Shown piece after piece: positions 36,138 through 44,604 of a DNA stretch of 64,000 nt. Within the stretch, counting starts at the first letter, position 1; each line of letters opens with the position of its first letter. The position numbers and the translations under genes were made by a program. Origin of the DNA: Acidobacteriota bacterium (lineage in GTDB: Bacteria; Acidobacteriota; Holophagae; Acanthopleuribacterales; Acanthopleuribacteraceae); assembly GCA_030066195.1 (NCBI GenBank), contig JASJCB010000044.1:26289-90288 (forward strand), read 5' to 3'. The notes under the pieces were generated by a model. That model was not told the DNA's origin and did not search any database. It worked only from the letters and a program-made list of their open reading frames with translations.

Positions 36138-36913
36138 GCGCCGCTCCACGAAATCGATACAAACCCGCGCGGGAGCGTCAGCGCGGAAAACAATTTATCA
36201 TAGCCGGTCAACGTTCAAATTTCAATAACCGCCGGCAGTGTGTCCGAGTGTGTCCGCCGGTCCGGCGAGTTTTTTTGCCTGGGAGAAGGGTCTGCACGCT
36301 TGTCCGTCGCGATATTTTGCCTGGGAGAAGGATCCGTCCGCTCGTCTATCGATGTATTTACTCGGGAGAAGGATGGTCCCGCTCGTCTATCGGGTTATTT
36401 TGCTCGGAAGAACGATTGACCCGCTCGTACATCGAGTTATTCTATCTAAGTGGTCGATGGACCCTTACGGACATCGGCGTTTTGGATCTCGAGCTCGTTG
36501 TGCAAAGCGGTAACCGTGCATAAAAATTTCGAAACATCGTTCCGCCCCGGTGACCATGCTTGTCTGTAAGAGAATACGCCCATGGACAACCGGGGCGATC
36601 GAGTTTTTGGCCGAAATGAGGATTGTCCCGCTGGGCCGATGCTTGTTTGAGAATCAAAATCCTCACAGACACGGAGGTCGAGCCACGTTCTGAGCAGAAT
36701 ATGAGGTTAACCGACCGTGACTAACCTTGTCCGGATCCAATAAGTCGATAGTCAGCGGGGTAGACCTGCATATCCTCGGAAATATGCAGACGGAAACGGT
36801 TCGCGAATCTCTCACCCAAATCGCCCCCCACGCAATCCCGGTGGCAATTGGACAACCTGATTCCGTGTTATACTGCCCGTGATCCTATCCCCGATTAACC
36901 TAAGAGGGCCGGC
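36138..36913. other. intergenic stretch holding the tandem repeat
   Basis: No credible intact gene. Besides the 42-bp repeats it contains an imperfect hairpin of GCCCCGGT/ACCGGGGC (about 36543-36595), the dyad AGGTTA-N12-TAACCT (36704-36727), and a perfect 8-bp dyad CTGCATAT/ATATGCAG (36766-36773 with 36782-36789) about 125 bases before the SnoaL-like gene, which may be an operator or an RNA hairpin. Confidence 0.4.
36277..36485. repeat. five-copy 42-bp tandem repeat
   Basis: Five imperfect units of 41-42 bases, best seen as CTGGGAGAAGG...CCGCTCGTCTATCG...TATTTT, beginning near 36277, 36319, 36360, 36402 and 36444 and growing more divergent to the right. Forty-two is a multiple of three, and plus-strand translation gives 14-residue units such as ILLGRTIDPLVHRV, but the 41-base step between the second and third unit changes the frame. 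A degenerate half unit precedes the first copy. Confidence 0.7.
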
Positions 36914-37681
36914 ATGACTTCAAAAAGAAAGGACCGGATTTGCGCCTTACTCAAAGGCATCGAAACCGGCGATGCGGCAGCGACGGCTGTCGTCAATCCC
37001 GACAAGTACATTCAGCACAACCCTCAGACTCGCGAAGGAGGCGAGGGCCTGGCCGCACTATTTAAGCGGTTGGCCAAAAGCTCTCCCCGGGTCAATATCG
37101 TGCGTGTCTTCTCAGACGGCGACTATGTATTTGCTCATACCGAATACGAATTCAGCAGTTCGCGAATCGGCTTTGAAGTGTTCCGGTTCGAGGGCGATCT
37201 GACTGTTGAGCATTGGGATAATATCCAGTCTAGAAAAGGTCCCAATCCATCCGGTCGCACCATGGTTGACGGACCGACCGAGGCTACCGATCTCGACAGG
37301 ACTGAATCCAACCGGGAAATCGTGCGGTCCTTTGTTGACGAGGTCCTTATCAACCGTCTACTCGATAAACTGGAACAATACATAGACGGCGATAACTACA
37401 CCGAGCACAACCCACGCATAAGTGACGGCCTTTCGGCGCTACGCACGGAGCTATCCCAACCCGCATCTAACCACGACGCCATGATTCGATACGACAGAAA
37501 TCACCGCCTCCTAGCAGAGGGGAACTTTGTGCTTTCCGTCAGTGAAGGAGCCCTCAACGGTATCCACACCTCGTTCTATGACCTTTTCCGCGTTGCCCAT
37601 GGCAAGTTGGTGGAACACTGGGATACTACCGAGGCAATTCCTCCGCGATCTGAATGGAAGAACGACAACGGTAAGTTTTAA
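36914..37681 (+). CDS. protein with two SnoaL-like (NTF2-fold) domains
   Basis: 255 residues made of two copies of a roughly 120-residue cone-shaped domain. Copy one has YIQHNP and VEHWDNIQ, copy two YTEHNP and VEHWDTTE; both are hallmarks of the SnoaL-like/polyketide-cyclase-like group. Members bind small hydrophobic ligands or catalyse simple isomerisation, so the reaction cannot be named. No signal peptide. Base use is a little more AT-rich than the surroundings. It stands alone and faces the glycoside-hydrolase gene, with paired hairpins between. Confidence 0.75.
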   Translation: MTSKRKDRICALLKGIETGDAAATAVVNPDKYIQHNPQTREGGEGLAALFKRLAKSSPRVNIVRVFSDGDYVFAHTEYEFSSSRIGFEVFRFEGDLTVEHWDNIQSRKGPNPSGRTMVDGPTEATDLDRTESNREIVRSFVDEVLINRLLDKLEQYIDGDNYTEHNPRISDGLSALRTELSQPASNHDAMIRYDRNHRLLAEGNFVLSVSEGALNGIHTSFYDLFRVAHGKLVEHWDTTEAIPPRSEWKNDNGKF

Positions 37682-37683
37682 AA

Positions 37684-37731
37684 CCGGCTTCAACCGAGCC
37701 GGGGGGCGGAACCGGGCGGCCCGGTTCCGCC
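37684..37731. terminator. two hairpins between convergent genes
   Basis: CCGGCT/AGCCGG (37684-37702) and a 12-bp stem GGCGGAACCGGG/CCCGGTTCCGCC with a three-base loop (37705-37731) fill the space between the convergent stops at 37681 and 37739. No T run on either side; probably a shared bidirectional terminator. Confidence 0.55.
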
Positions 37732-37738
37732 GATCGGG

Positions 37739-40057
37739 TTATTTGGGAACTACCGTCAGGTAGTGCACGTCGTTGGCGCTTAGGGTGACCGACCAGCTCA
37801 GGTTGCCCAGTTCGTCGGTGGTAACATTCCCGCCGGCGATCGTCGAGGTGACCGTGCCCTGTGTATCGAGCAGCACCTGCTCGGTAACCCGGTACATGCG
37901 GTTGGGTGTCAAGCCTGAGAACAGGACGCTCCTGGTGAAGCTGCCGCCTGCCGTGGGCGAGGTGTGGTGGTCGAATAGCAGTGTATGTACCGCGCCGGTG
38001 CTTGTGTGGTAAGCCGACACGGCCTCACGCCAGTAGTTGCTGCTCGAGCCCGGGTTGCCGACTGTGGTCAGACGTTTGCCGCCCACCAGTTCGTCGTACC
38101 AGGCCAGCACCTCATAGCTGGGGAACTTGACCCAATTGTTGGGATGCTGGGCCGAGTAGTTGAAGAGCGAACGGTGCCAGATGGACACAGTCTTGATATT
38201 CAGCGAGGTGTCCATGAACGCCTGGAGCATTTTGGCCAGCCAGGCCGCGCCATGCAGGCCCTCGTAGGTGTTGCTTGTGGCCACGTTGTTTACATACAGC
38301 AGCCCCAGCTCATCCACATGCACGCCCAGGTTCGGAGTCCCCCTGGCCGCCAGGCTCGCGGCCAGGGTATCGAGATCGGTCAGCAGGTCGCCGGTGGTCA
38401 CCGGGTTGTTGGTGCGGTCCAAGGCGTAGACACTTAGGCCGATTTCGTTCAGGTTACTGTTATCCAACAGGTAACCCGGCCAGGAAAAGCCCCGGTCCAA
38501 CACGAAGTTGCCCAGACGCAGAGGCACCTGGCTGCTTTGGCCCGCATTGGCCGCGGCGAAGGCGTTCTCCGTGTAACCGACGATGTTCTTCATTTGAGCC
38601 ATGGTGCCCTGAAAGTGACCCGTCACGTCCGGCTCGGTCCAGGTGGTCCACCGCCAGGAGGCGACCTGGCTCCGCCCGTAGGTTTGGGCGAAGTGGGTGA
38701 CCAGATCCTCGACCATGTTCTGCCAATTCGAGCCGTAGACCGGCGCCTCGGCGATATGGCTGAAGTTACCGCAATCGCCCCCAAACGTGCCGGTCTGGTC
38801 ATAGGTCGCCAGGTTGACGGTGCGGTCCATCAGGTGAACGGGCGTGCCGGTCAGGGTGATATGGGGCTTCAGACCGGCATCCAACACATTGGCTGTCCAT
38901 TCAGTCAGTTGGCCGAAGTTGGTATTGTATCCGGTACCATTCCAAATATAGATCTCCTCCAGGTCCGACGGCGCCCAGGAGGGGATGTCGCAGTGACCGA
39001 AGAGGAAATTCCCGAAGCGGATATGGGTGAAGAAAGGGAAGTTGTTCTTCAGCCAATTGGCCGGGTACCCCGCCACATTCTCGTCATTGAAACCCGCGTA
39101 GGGAAACGAACCGTTGGCGCCGGTCCACAGCCGGGTCACGGTGCCCGCCTGATTGCCGGTGTCGAAGGTCAGGTCGGCGGTGGGCTGCACGGCAAAATAG
39201 GCCGTACTGCTCCAGGGGCCGTTGCCGGACCCGTTGACGGCGCGCACTCGCCAGGTGTAGTTGTAACCCGCGCTCAGGTTGGACGTGGGCGTGTAGGCGG
39301 TGCCGCTGACACTGGTATCGATGACCTTGAGCCCGGTGCTTTGTCGGGTGACTTCCAGATCATAGCTGGAGGCGCCGCCGATAGACGACCATTGAAAGGT
39401 GGGTCTCCTATTGGTAACCGTACCCTTGGGACTGATGGTATTGGGCGCGGTGGTAATAGTATCGGGTCGGGTGGTCACGGTTACCTGGGCCAGCAAATTG
39501 GTGCTTCTGGTGGTACCGTCGTACAGGCGAAAAGTATAGGTCCGCCCGCCCACGATCCAGGGCGCGGTTTTCGAGCCGGAAGCGGCTCTGCTGAAGAAGT
39601 TGGGATTGTCGTCCACAAACAAGGTGGCGTCGCTGTCAGGGGGATCGGTGGACCAGGTAATGGTGGTTGATCCCAGGGAACCGTTAGCCACGGTCACCGG
39701 ATTGGGCGAGGCGCTGATGGTGCCCGAGGGCCGCACGCCGGTCACGGTGACCGTATCCAACAGGGTGTAACTTCGGGACGGTCCCGAGTAGAGCCGGAAC
39801 ACATAGGTCCGGTTCGCCTGAATCCAAGATGCAGGCCTGGACTTGGCCGCGCCGTTGGAGAAGTAGTTGGGGTTGTCGTCCACAAAGACATGGGCGTTGG
39901 GATTGCTTGGGCTGGTGCTCCAGGAAATAGTAGTTGTACCCGTGTTTTGCCCGAAGGGGACAACCACCTGGGTGGGTGATGCACTGATGCTGCCGCCGGC
40001 AAATGCCGCGACTCCGGTCATCAGGAGACCGGCCAAAAGCATGAATCGAGTGGTCAT
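37739..40057 (-). CDS. secreted modular protein, candidate glycoside hydrolase
   Basis: 772 residues from ATG 40057, which follows GGAGG; signal peptide about 1-21. Two similar modules of about 90 residues come first, each with SASP, TTISWST or TTITWST, and DDNPN(Y/F)F, then a fibronectin-III-like domain (about 190-290), then a 380-residue domain that looks like a GH39/clan-A TIM barrel: WTTWTEPDVTG would carry the acid/base Glu and HVDELGLL the nucleophile Glu. A beta-sandwich end follows. Clan-A assignment is inference; the usual NEP is TEP here. Likely acts on plant or algal polysaccharide outside the cell. Confidence 0.7.
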   Translation of the reverse strand: MTTRFMLLAGLLMTGVAAFAGGSISASPTQVVVPFGQNTGTTTISWSTSPSNPNAHVFVDDNPNYFSNGAAKSRPASWIQANRTYVFRLYSGPSRSYTLLDTVTVTGVRPSGTISASPNPVTVANGSLGSTTITWSTDPPDSDATLFVDDNPNFFSRAASGSKTAPWIVGGRTYTFRLYDGTTRSTNLLAQVTVTTRPDTITTAPNTISPKGTVTNRRPTFQWSSIGGASSYDLEVTRQSTGLKVIDTSVSGTAYTPTSNLSAGYNYTWRVRAVNGSGNGPWSSTAYFAVQPTADLTFDTGNQAGTVTRLWTGANGSFPYAGFNDENVAGYPANWLKNNFPFFTHIRFGNFLFGHCDIPSWAPSDLEEIYIWNGTGYNTNFGQLTEWTANVLDAGLKPHITLTGTPVHLMDRTVNLATYDQTGTFGGDCGNFSHIAEAPVYGSNWQNMVEDLVTHFAQTYGRSQVASWRWTTWTEPDVTGHFQGTMAQMKNIVGYTENAFAAANAGQSSQVPLRLGNFVLDRGFSWPGYLLDNSNLNEIGLSVYALDRTNNPVTTGDLLTDLDTLAASLAARGTPNLGVHVDELGLLYVNNVATSNTYEGLHGAAWLAKMLQAFMDTSLNIKTVSIWHRSLFNYSAQHPNNWVKFPSYEVLAWYDELVGGKRLTTVGNPGSSSNYWREAVSAYHTSTGAVHTLLFDHHTSPTAGGSFTRSVLFSGLTPNRMYRVTEQVLLDTQGTVTSTIAGGNVTTDELGNLSWSVTLSANDVHYLTVVPK

Positions 40058-40223
40058 GAATTCCTCCAATATTGAGGCCGGGCATTTGGACGGCAGGCGC
40101 GCGTCCGAAGCCGGCAATCGGAGGATACCACCGATTACGCGGTCATTGAATCGGCCCTTTGTGCGAAGTTTCTTACGGATGACCGCTTTGTTTCAGCTTT
40201 CGAAAATAAATAAGGGGCGCGGT

Positions 40224-41489
40224 TCAAAAAGGATGTTTCATTTCACTCGGCCGTTCGAAGGTAATGGTCTCGAAGGGCAGGCCGCGCTCGCGGGCCAGAC
40301 TGTAGGCTTGCTGGATTTCATCGGCCCGGGGGCGGCGCGACAGCGGGGCGTAACGGGGTTGATAGGTGGGGCTGCTTGGATGGGTGTGCGTGTCGGGACG
40401 GTACTGGTCCATGATGTTGATCGGCACGTCGGGCCAGTTCTCGGCCAGCCAGTCCAGCACGGGTTCGGTGCAGCAGTCGACGTGGTTGGGCATGATCAAA
40501 TGGCGAATACCGGCGTCTTCGCCCCAATCGCGCAGCAGGGCCAGATTTCCCGTCACCGTCTCCCAGTACCAGGGGGTGCGTGCTGCCGCGACGGCGCACT
40601 TGCCGGGCCCGAACTTGAAATCGGGCAGCCAGACATCGATCAGAACCCGCAGCAGTTTCATGGTTTCCAGGGTCGTGAACATATTGCTGTTCCACAGCAG
40701 CGGCACATTGAATTCGCCCTGGTGGTAGGCCGCTGCTTTGCTGTCGTCAAAAAGCCCGAAGCCGTGTTCGACCCGGCGGATGCGGGAGGGGTCGGTCCCC
40801 GCCGTTTCGTCGTCCAGCAAGTCGATAGCGGCCAGGATGGTGTGTAGGTGAATGGTGGGGTCGCCGCCCACCCAGTTGATGTTGTGACAGCCGCCCAGTC
40901 TGAGTTCGCGGGCTATTGAGGCCAGTTTCGCGGGGGTAACCTTCATTCCGTTGTGCTTGTCGGTGCTGATGTCGCCGTTCTGGCAAAAGGCGCAACGCAT
41001 ATTACAGGAGGTAAAGAAAATAGTGCCGGAACCGTGCGTGCCGCGAAAGATCAACTCTTCGCCGCGGTGTTGGAAATAAGAGCCGACGCGCGAGGCGGCC
41101 CCGAGCCCGCAGGTCCCGCGCTTGCCCTTGGTACTGCGATCGACGCGGCAATTCCAGCGGCAGAAATTGCAATGGGTGAGCATGCGCCGACCAAGTTCGA
41201 CGGCCAGACCGCGCAGGTTGGGTTGAAGGCGGGGCAGATCGGCCAGGCGCACCTGCCCGCTTTTGATGCGCTCCTGAAGTGCAAGGAAGGTTTGCGTGGC
41301 GCGATCGAAGGCCGACCACAGTTCGGTTTCCTCGCTCGCCGGATCCACATCGACCGCCACGCGGGAGGCAATCAGGTAACGGGCCGGCATGCGGTTGGCG
41401 GCCACCTCGCGGTACCATGCCGTGCGATGTCGGATTTGAGGATCGTTCCAAACCCACAAGTTGTCGAAATCATCGCTACGCGTGAACAT
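40224..41489 (-). CDS. radical SAM protein, PflA-like
   Basis: 421 residues. The cluster motif is CNMRCAFC (CxxxCxxC) in the middle, followed by GGDPTIHLHTI, as in pyruvate-formate-lyase-activating-like and AmmeMemoRadiSam-like enzymes. An additional Cys cluster precedes it (CNFCRWNC, then CGLG), which may hold a second iron-sulfur centre. ATG 41489 has TAGGAG eight bases upstream. No target enzyme such as a glycyl-radical protein is encoded nearby, so the substrate is open. Confidence 0.85.
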   Translation of the reverse strand: MFTRSDDFDNLWVWNDPQIRHRTAWYREVAANRMPARYLIASRVAVDVDPASEETELWSAFDRATQTFLALQERIKSGQVRLADLPRLQPNLRGLAVELGRRMLTHCNFCRWNCRVDRSTKGKRGTCGLGAASRVGSYFQHRGEELIFRGTHGSGTIFFTSCNMRCAFCQNGDISTDKHNGMKVTPAKLASIARELRLGGCHNINWVGGDPTIHLHTILAAIDLLDDETAGTDPSRIRRVEHGFGLFDDSKAAAYHQGEFNVPLLWNSNMFTTLETMKLLRVLIDVWLPDFKFGPGKCAVAAARTPWYWETVTGNLALLRDWGEDAGIRHLIMPNHVDCCTEPVLDWLAENWPDVPINIMDQYRPDTHTHPSSPTYQPRYAPLSRRPRADEIQQAYSLARERGLPFETITFERPSEMKHPF

Positions 41490-41703
41490 CGGGCGCTCCT
41501 AGAGTTAAATATAAGGCGAGCGCCTGACAGGTTCAAGAACGGGTGCAGAATTCCAATGCAACTGCCTGCTGTAAGTCGTCGAAGCGTCCCCGGCCGATAT
41601 GTTGAGACCGCGTGACCACATGGTCGTGCTTGACCCGAGTTTAGGCACCTTGGTAACGTAGGCATAAGTATGAACATATTGCTCATTGTTTTCGGGGGAT
41701 TTC

Positions 41704-42940
41704 ATGCAAGGATCTCGCTTTTTTAGCACAAGCCTGACGGTCGTTTTTTGTTTGCTGTTCTCGTCAAGCGGTTGTGCTGTCAAAACCGATACTGACCTGT
41801 CTCTCGATACCGATGTTGCGTTTCTGACCGTGGCGCTTTATCCCTATGTGCCGCGCCTTGAGCAATTCCAAACCGCTCTCCGGGAAGCATGGGAGGCGGA
41901 AGTTCCGGGCGTGGCCCTGAAGTTCAACAAGGAATGGGATTGCTACGACGAGGACCCGCCGGCGGATCTGGACGTGTTTGTGTTCGATGCACTATTCTTC
42001 GATCACTTCCAAACAGCCGGTTACTTGAGCGAAATCAAGCCGGATGAGATTCTCAATCGCGACGATTTCCTGAGTTATGCGCTGGACGGCTGCCGAGTAG
42101 GCGAGCATTATTTCGCCATACCGCAACTGGGTTGCGGCTCAGCTCTCTTCTACCGCAGGACCGATACCGATCTGGCCGCCGCGACCACGCTTGACGAAGT
42201 CGTCGAAGCTGTCGGCGAGTGTACCTACAAGACCGAGGTGCCTCCCAAGGGTGAAGGTTTGATGGTTGATCTTTCCGGCGGCACCACCTCAGCCTGCCTT
42301 TACCTGGACGCGCTCGAGCAGAATTACGGCCGCTATACGCCCCGCCCGCCGCTCGCCCCCGAGTCCTCGAAAGTTGACGCATGGGCGATCGAAAACGTCC
42401 GGCAACTGATCCGCATGGCGAGCCCGGCCCAGGCGGCCTATTACTCCGAGGAAAATCCCTACCAACGGGCGACCTGGTTTTCCGAGGGCGCGGGCCGCGC
42501 CATGATCGGATACACCGAATCGATGTCCGCCATGAGCGCCGAGGCTCGCGAGCAAATCGCTTTTAAGTTGATGCCCCTCGCCTCGCGAAAGGACAAACAG
42601 GTTTCCCTATTCTACTCCGACGTTATCGGCATCAACGCCGGGATCGAGGGCCCCGGAAAACGCGCGCTGGCTCTAAAGCTGGCCAATCTCATGGCTTCCA
42701 CCCCTTACATGATTGAAAGTATCGGTCTAAGAAACAGTAGATGTGCCTCAATACCTGATGCCGGTGCGTCACTCGGTTTTCAAAGCAATGAGCGCCTCTT
42801 ATCCGCTCTATGGCGAGATGTACCGCATGGTCACCGACGGTTACCCCGGCCTGTTCCGTATCGGTCCCGACGCCAGGGCCTGGCTGGAAAAACTCAAAGG
42901 TGAGATCAAGGACCAGATCTACAACGGTGCCTTTCCGTAA
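41704..42940 (+). CDS. thiaminase I (thiamine pyridinylase), frameshifted near the 3' end
   Basis: Breaks thiamine by exchanging its thiazole for another base. The mature sequence follows Bacillus thiaminase I closely, as far as memory allows: VALYPYVP, DLDVFVFDALF, PQLGC (Cys144, matching the catalytic Cys), SGGTTSACLYLDAL, RAMIGYTESM, LFYSDVI. A signal peptide with a Cys at about residue 24 may make it a lipoprotein. At about 42729-42731 one extra A moves the frame; removing it restores SIGLETVDVPQYLMPVRH and a natural end at 42940 (411 residues). As read, the unshifted frame stops at 42903 with an unrelated tail. ATG 41704 has GGGGGAT upstream. Confidence 0.8.
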
Positions 42941-43142
42941 TCACCCGGCGAGTGATTTAATGTGGTCCCTGCTTAATATAGAAAGATTCCACATAGGTGG
43001 ACGATGCCTGGTCTTGAAATGAACAAATCGTCAATAACAGATAAACCATGGAAACATCCTCATTCCCTGTCCGCAGATTAATGATTTCCAGAGGTACCGG
43101 GAAGGTCAGGGCTCCCAGTCTCAGCGGCATCACTCACTGCTT

Positions 43143-44564
43143 CTATTCTTGTCCTTTTCGAGAGGCCTTTCTACCTTTACGCTTGATCTGGATCTCCAGA
43201 TTTGCCCTAAAGGGAGTACCATCCGCCAAGCTCCCCTCCAGCACCAATAGCGTTTGATTTTGTTTCTCCTCTAAGGATATAAACTTGACCAGATCCCAAC
43301 CCAGGAACAAACAAGTCCAACCATCAACGGAGGGGTAAAGTCGATAGGGCGTCACGGGATCCGGCAAGGTCCAATCGCCAACCTGAATGATCTCTGCCGA
43401 TACGATTTCTTTTTCCGTTACAATGGAAAAAAGCAAGGGCTTGGGATCCTTACGCTTTCCTGGATGGAATTTGGTTCTCACCGGACCTTTCGCGGGAAGA
43501 ACCAGGCTCGGCACGATTTTTTTTATAGATTCGGGTTCATTATTAGGAGTAATCCAAACCGCGGTTCGTGTCCAGGCTGTAATGATTCTGCCCGCGGGAA
43601 TATAAGCTTGCCGACCTTTGATTGTAACGCTCCGGGCAACTTTTTCGCCGAATAAGACGGCCAGGCCCGCTCCGGTGAGACCCGCTGTTAATCTTCGGTT
43701 TTTACCCTTGGAGCTTGCCACGGAACCCATGGGTACAAGTGTTCCGTCAACAGCAGAAAGTTCGGAGATCTTCATCTTCATACTTGCGCCCAAAGCGGCC
43801 ATTGCCGCTGTCTTTTCAAGAACGGTCCCTTTCACCATTGTGCCCTTGCTCACAAAGAGTGTCCCGTCAACCCACACATCCTCAACTACACGCATCCAAA
43901 ACGGCTGTTTGGTGGGTGTTAAATGGCTGGATACATTTTCCATGAATTCAAGTTGAACCTCCTGATTGGAAGGTATCTTAACCAGGCCTTCGGTTTGTTC
44001 CGGCGCTATATAGGCCGACTCGGTCGGATCTTCCATTTCTTTGGCCAGCTCCCTTAAAACCGCCTTGTGATAACGTTTTAAGATATGTTTCTGTGCCTTC
44101 CTTGTTTCTCTGGCATTGGGAGTCGCATAAAATTTCACTTCCTCAAGCAGTTCTTTGCCCTTCTTGGGGCTCAGCTCATTAAATAGAAGGGTTCCCGACA
44201 TGGTCATGTCGATATAGTAGGTTGCTCCCCCGTGGAAAAACATTTCTTTTGCGGTTTGAATCCAATTGGTCCAGAGCAGGTGTTTTCCAGGTCCTAAATA
44301 GGCGAATGTATAACAATTATTATCCAGCACACCAATGTGTTTTTGATCTGCAAAAAGGAACATCGTGCGGGCCGCGGCTGGAAAGCGGCGATCCCTGATG
44401 AAGTAAATAAGCGCTTGGCCCTCCTTCTCGACGCCATATTGTTTTACCTTGGTGGTTTCTGCGCCTATGGCTGGAGCCCCCGATGTGATCCAAAGCAAGG
44501 CTAAGGGCAAACAAATGAGGAATACATTATGGAACACGAAGGATTTTCTTGATTGAATGATCAT
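43143..44564 (-). CDS. exported DUF2846-like protein
   Basis: 473 residues; an N-terminal hydrophobic segment (about 10-35) looks like a signal peptide. Residues about 48-110 (ALIYFIRDRR, then FLFADQKHIGVL and LGPGKHLLW) fit DUF2846, a small beta domain of unknown role. The middle and end hold two further beta-rich parts without a recognised family, including a WVDGTLFVSKGTMVKGTV stretch resembling conjugation/pilus-type scaffold domains. The gene starts 40 bases after the TPR-CHAT stop behind AAGGAG and is the last gene of the caspase/TPR-CHAT operon. Function unknown; perhaps a substrate or partner of these proteases. Confidence 0.6.
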   Translation of the reverse strand: MIIQSRKSFVFHNVFLICLPLALLWITSGAPAIGAETTKVKQYGVEKEGQALIYFIRDRRFPAAARTMFLFADQKHIGVLDNNCYTFAYLGPGKHLLWTNWIQTAKEMFFHGGATYYIDMTMSGTLLFNELSPKKGKELLEEVKFYATPNARETRKAQKHILKRYHKAVLRELAKEMEDPTESAYIAPEQTEGLVKIPSNQEVQLEFMENVSSHLTPTKQPFWMRVVEDVWVDGTLFVSKGTMVKGTVLEKTAAMAALGASMKMKISELSAVDGTLVPMGSVASSKGKNRRLTAGLTGAGLAVLFGEKVARSVTIKGRQAYIPAGRIITAWTRTAVWITPNNEPESIKKIVPSLVLPAKGPVRTKFHPGKRKDPKPLLFSIVTEKEIVSAEIIQVGDWTLPDPVTPYRLYPSVDGWTCLFLGWDLVKFISLEEKQNQTLLVLEGSLADGTPFRANLEIQIKRKGRKASRKGQE

Positions 44565-44604
44565 ATCTTTCTCCTTAGTACGTCATTCTTTTTGACGGGT
44601 TGGT

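Noticed and set aside
42743..42940. Separate small gene after the thiaminase
   Set aside because: Its product is the conserved thiaminase C terminus in another frame, so it belongs to the same gene after a one-base shift.
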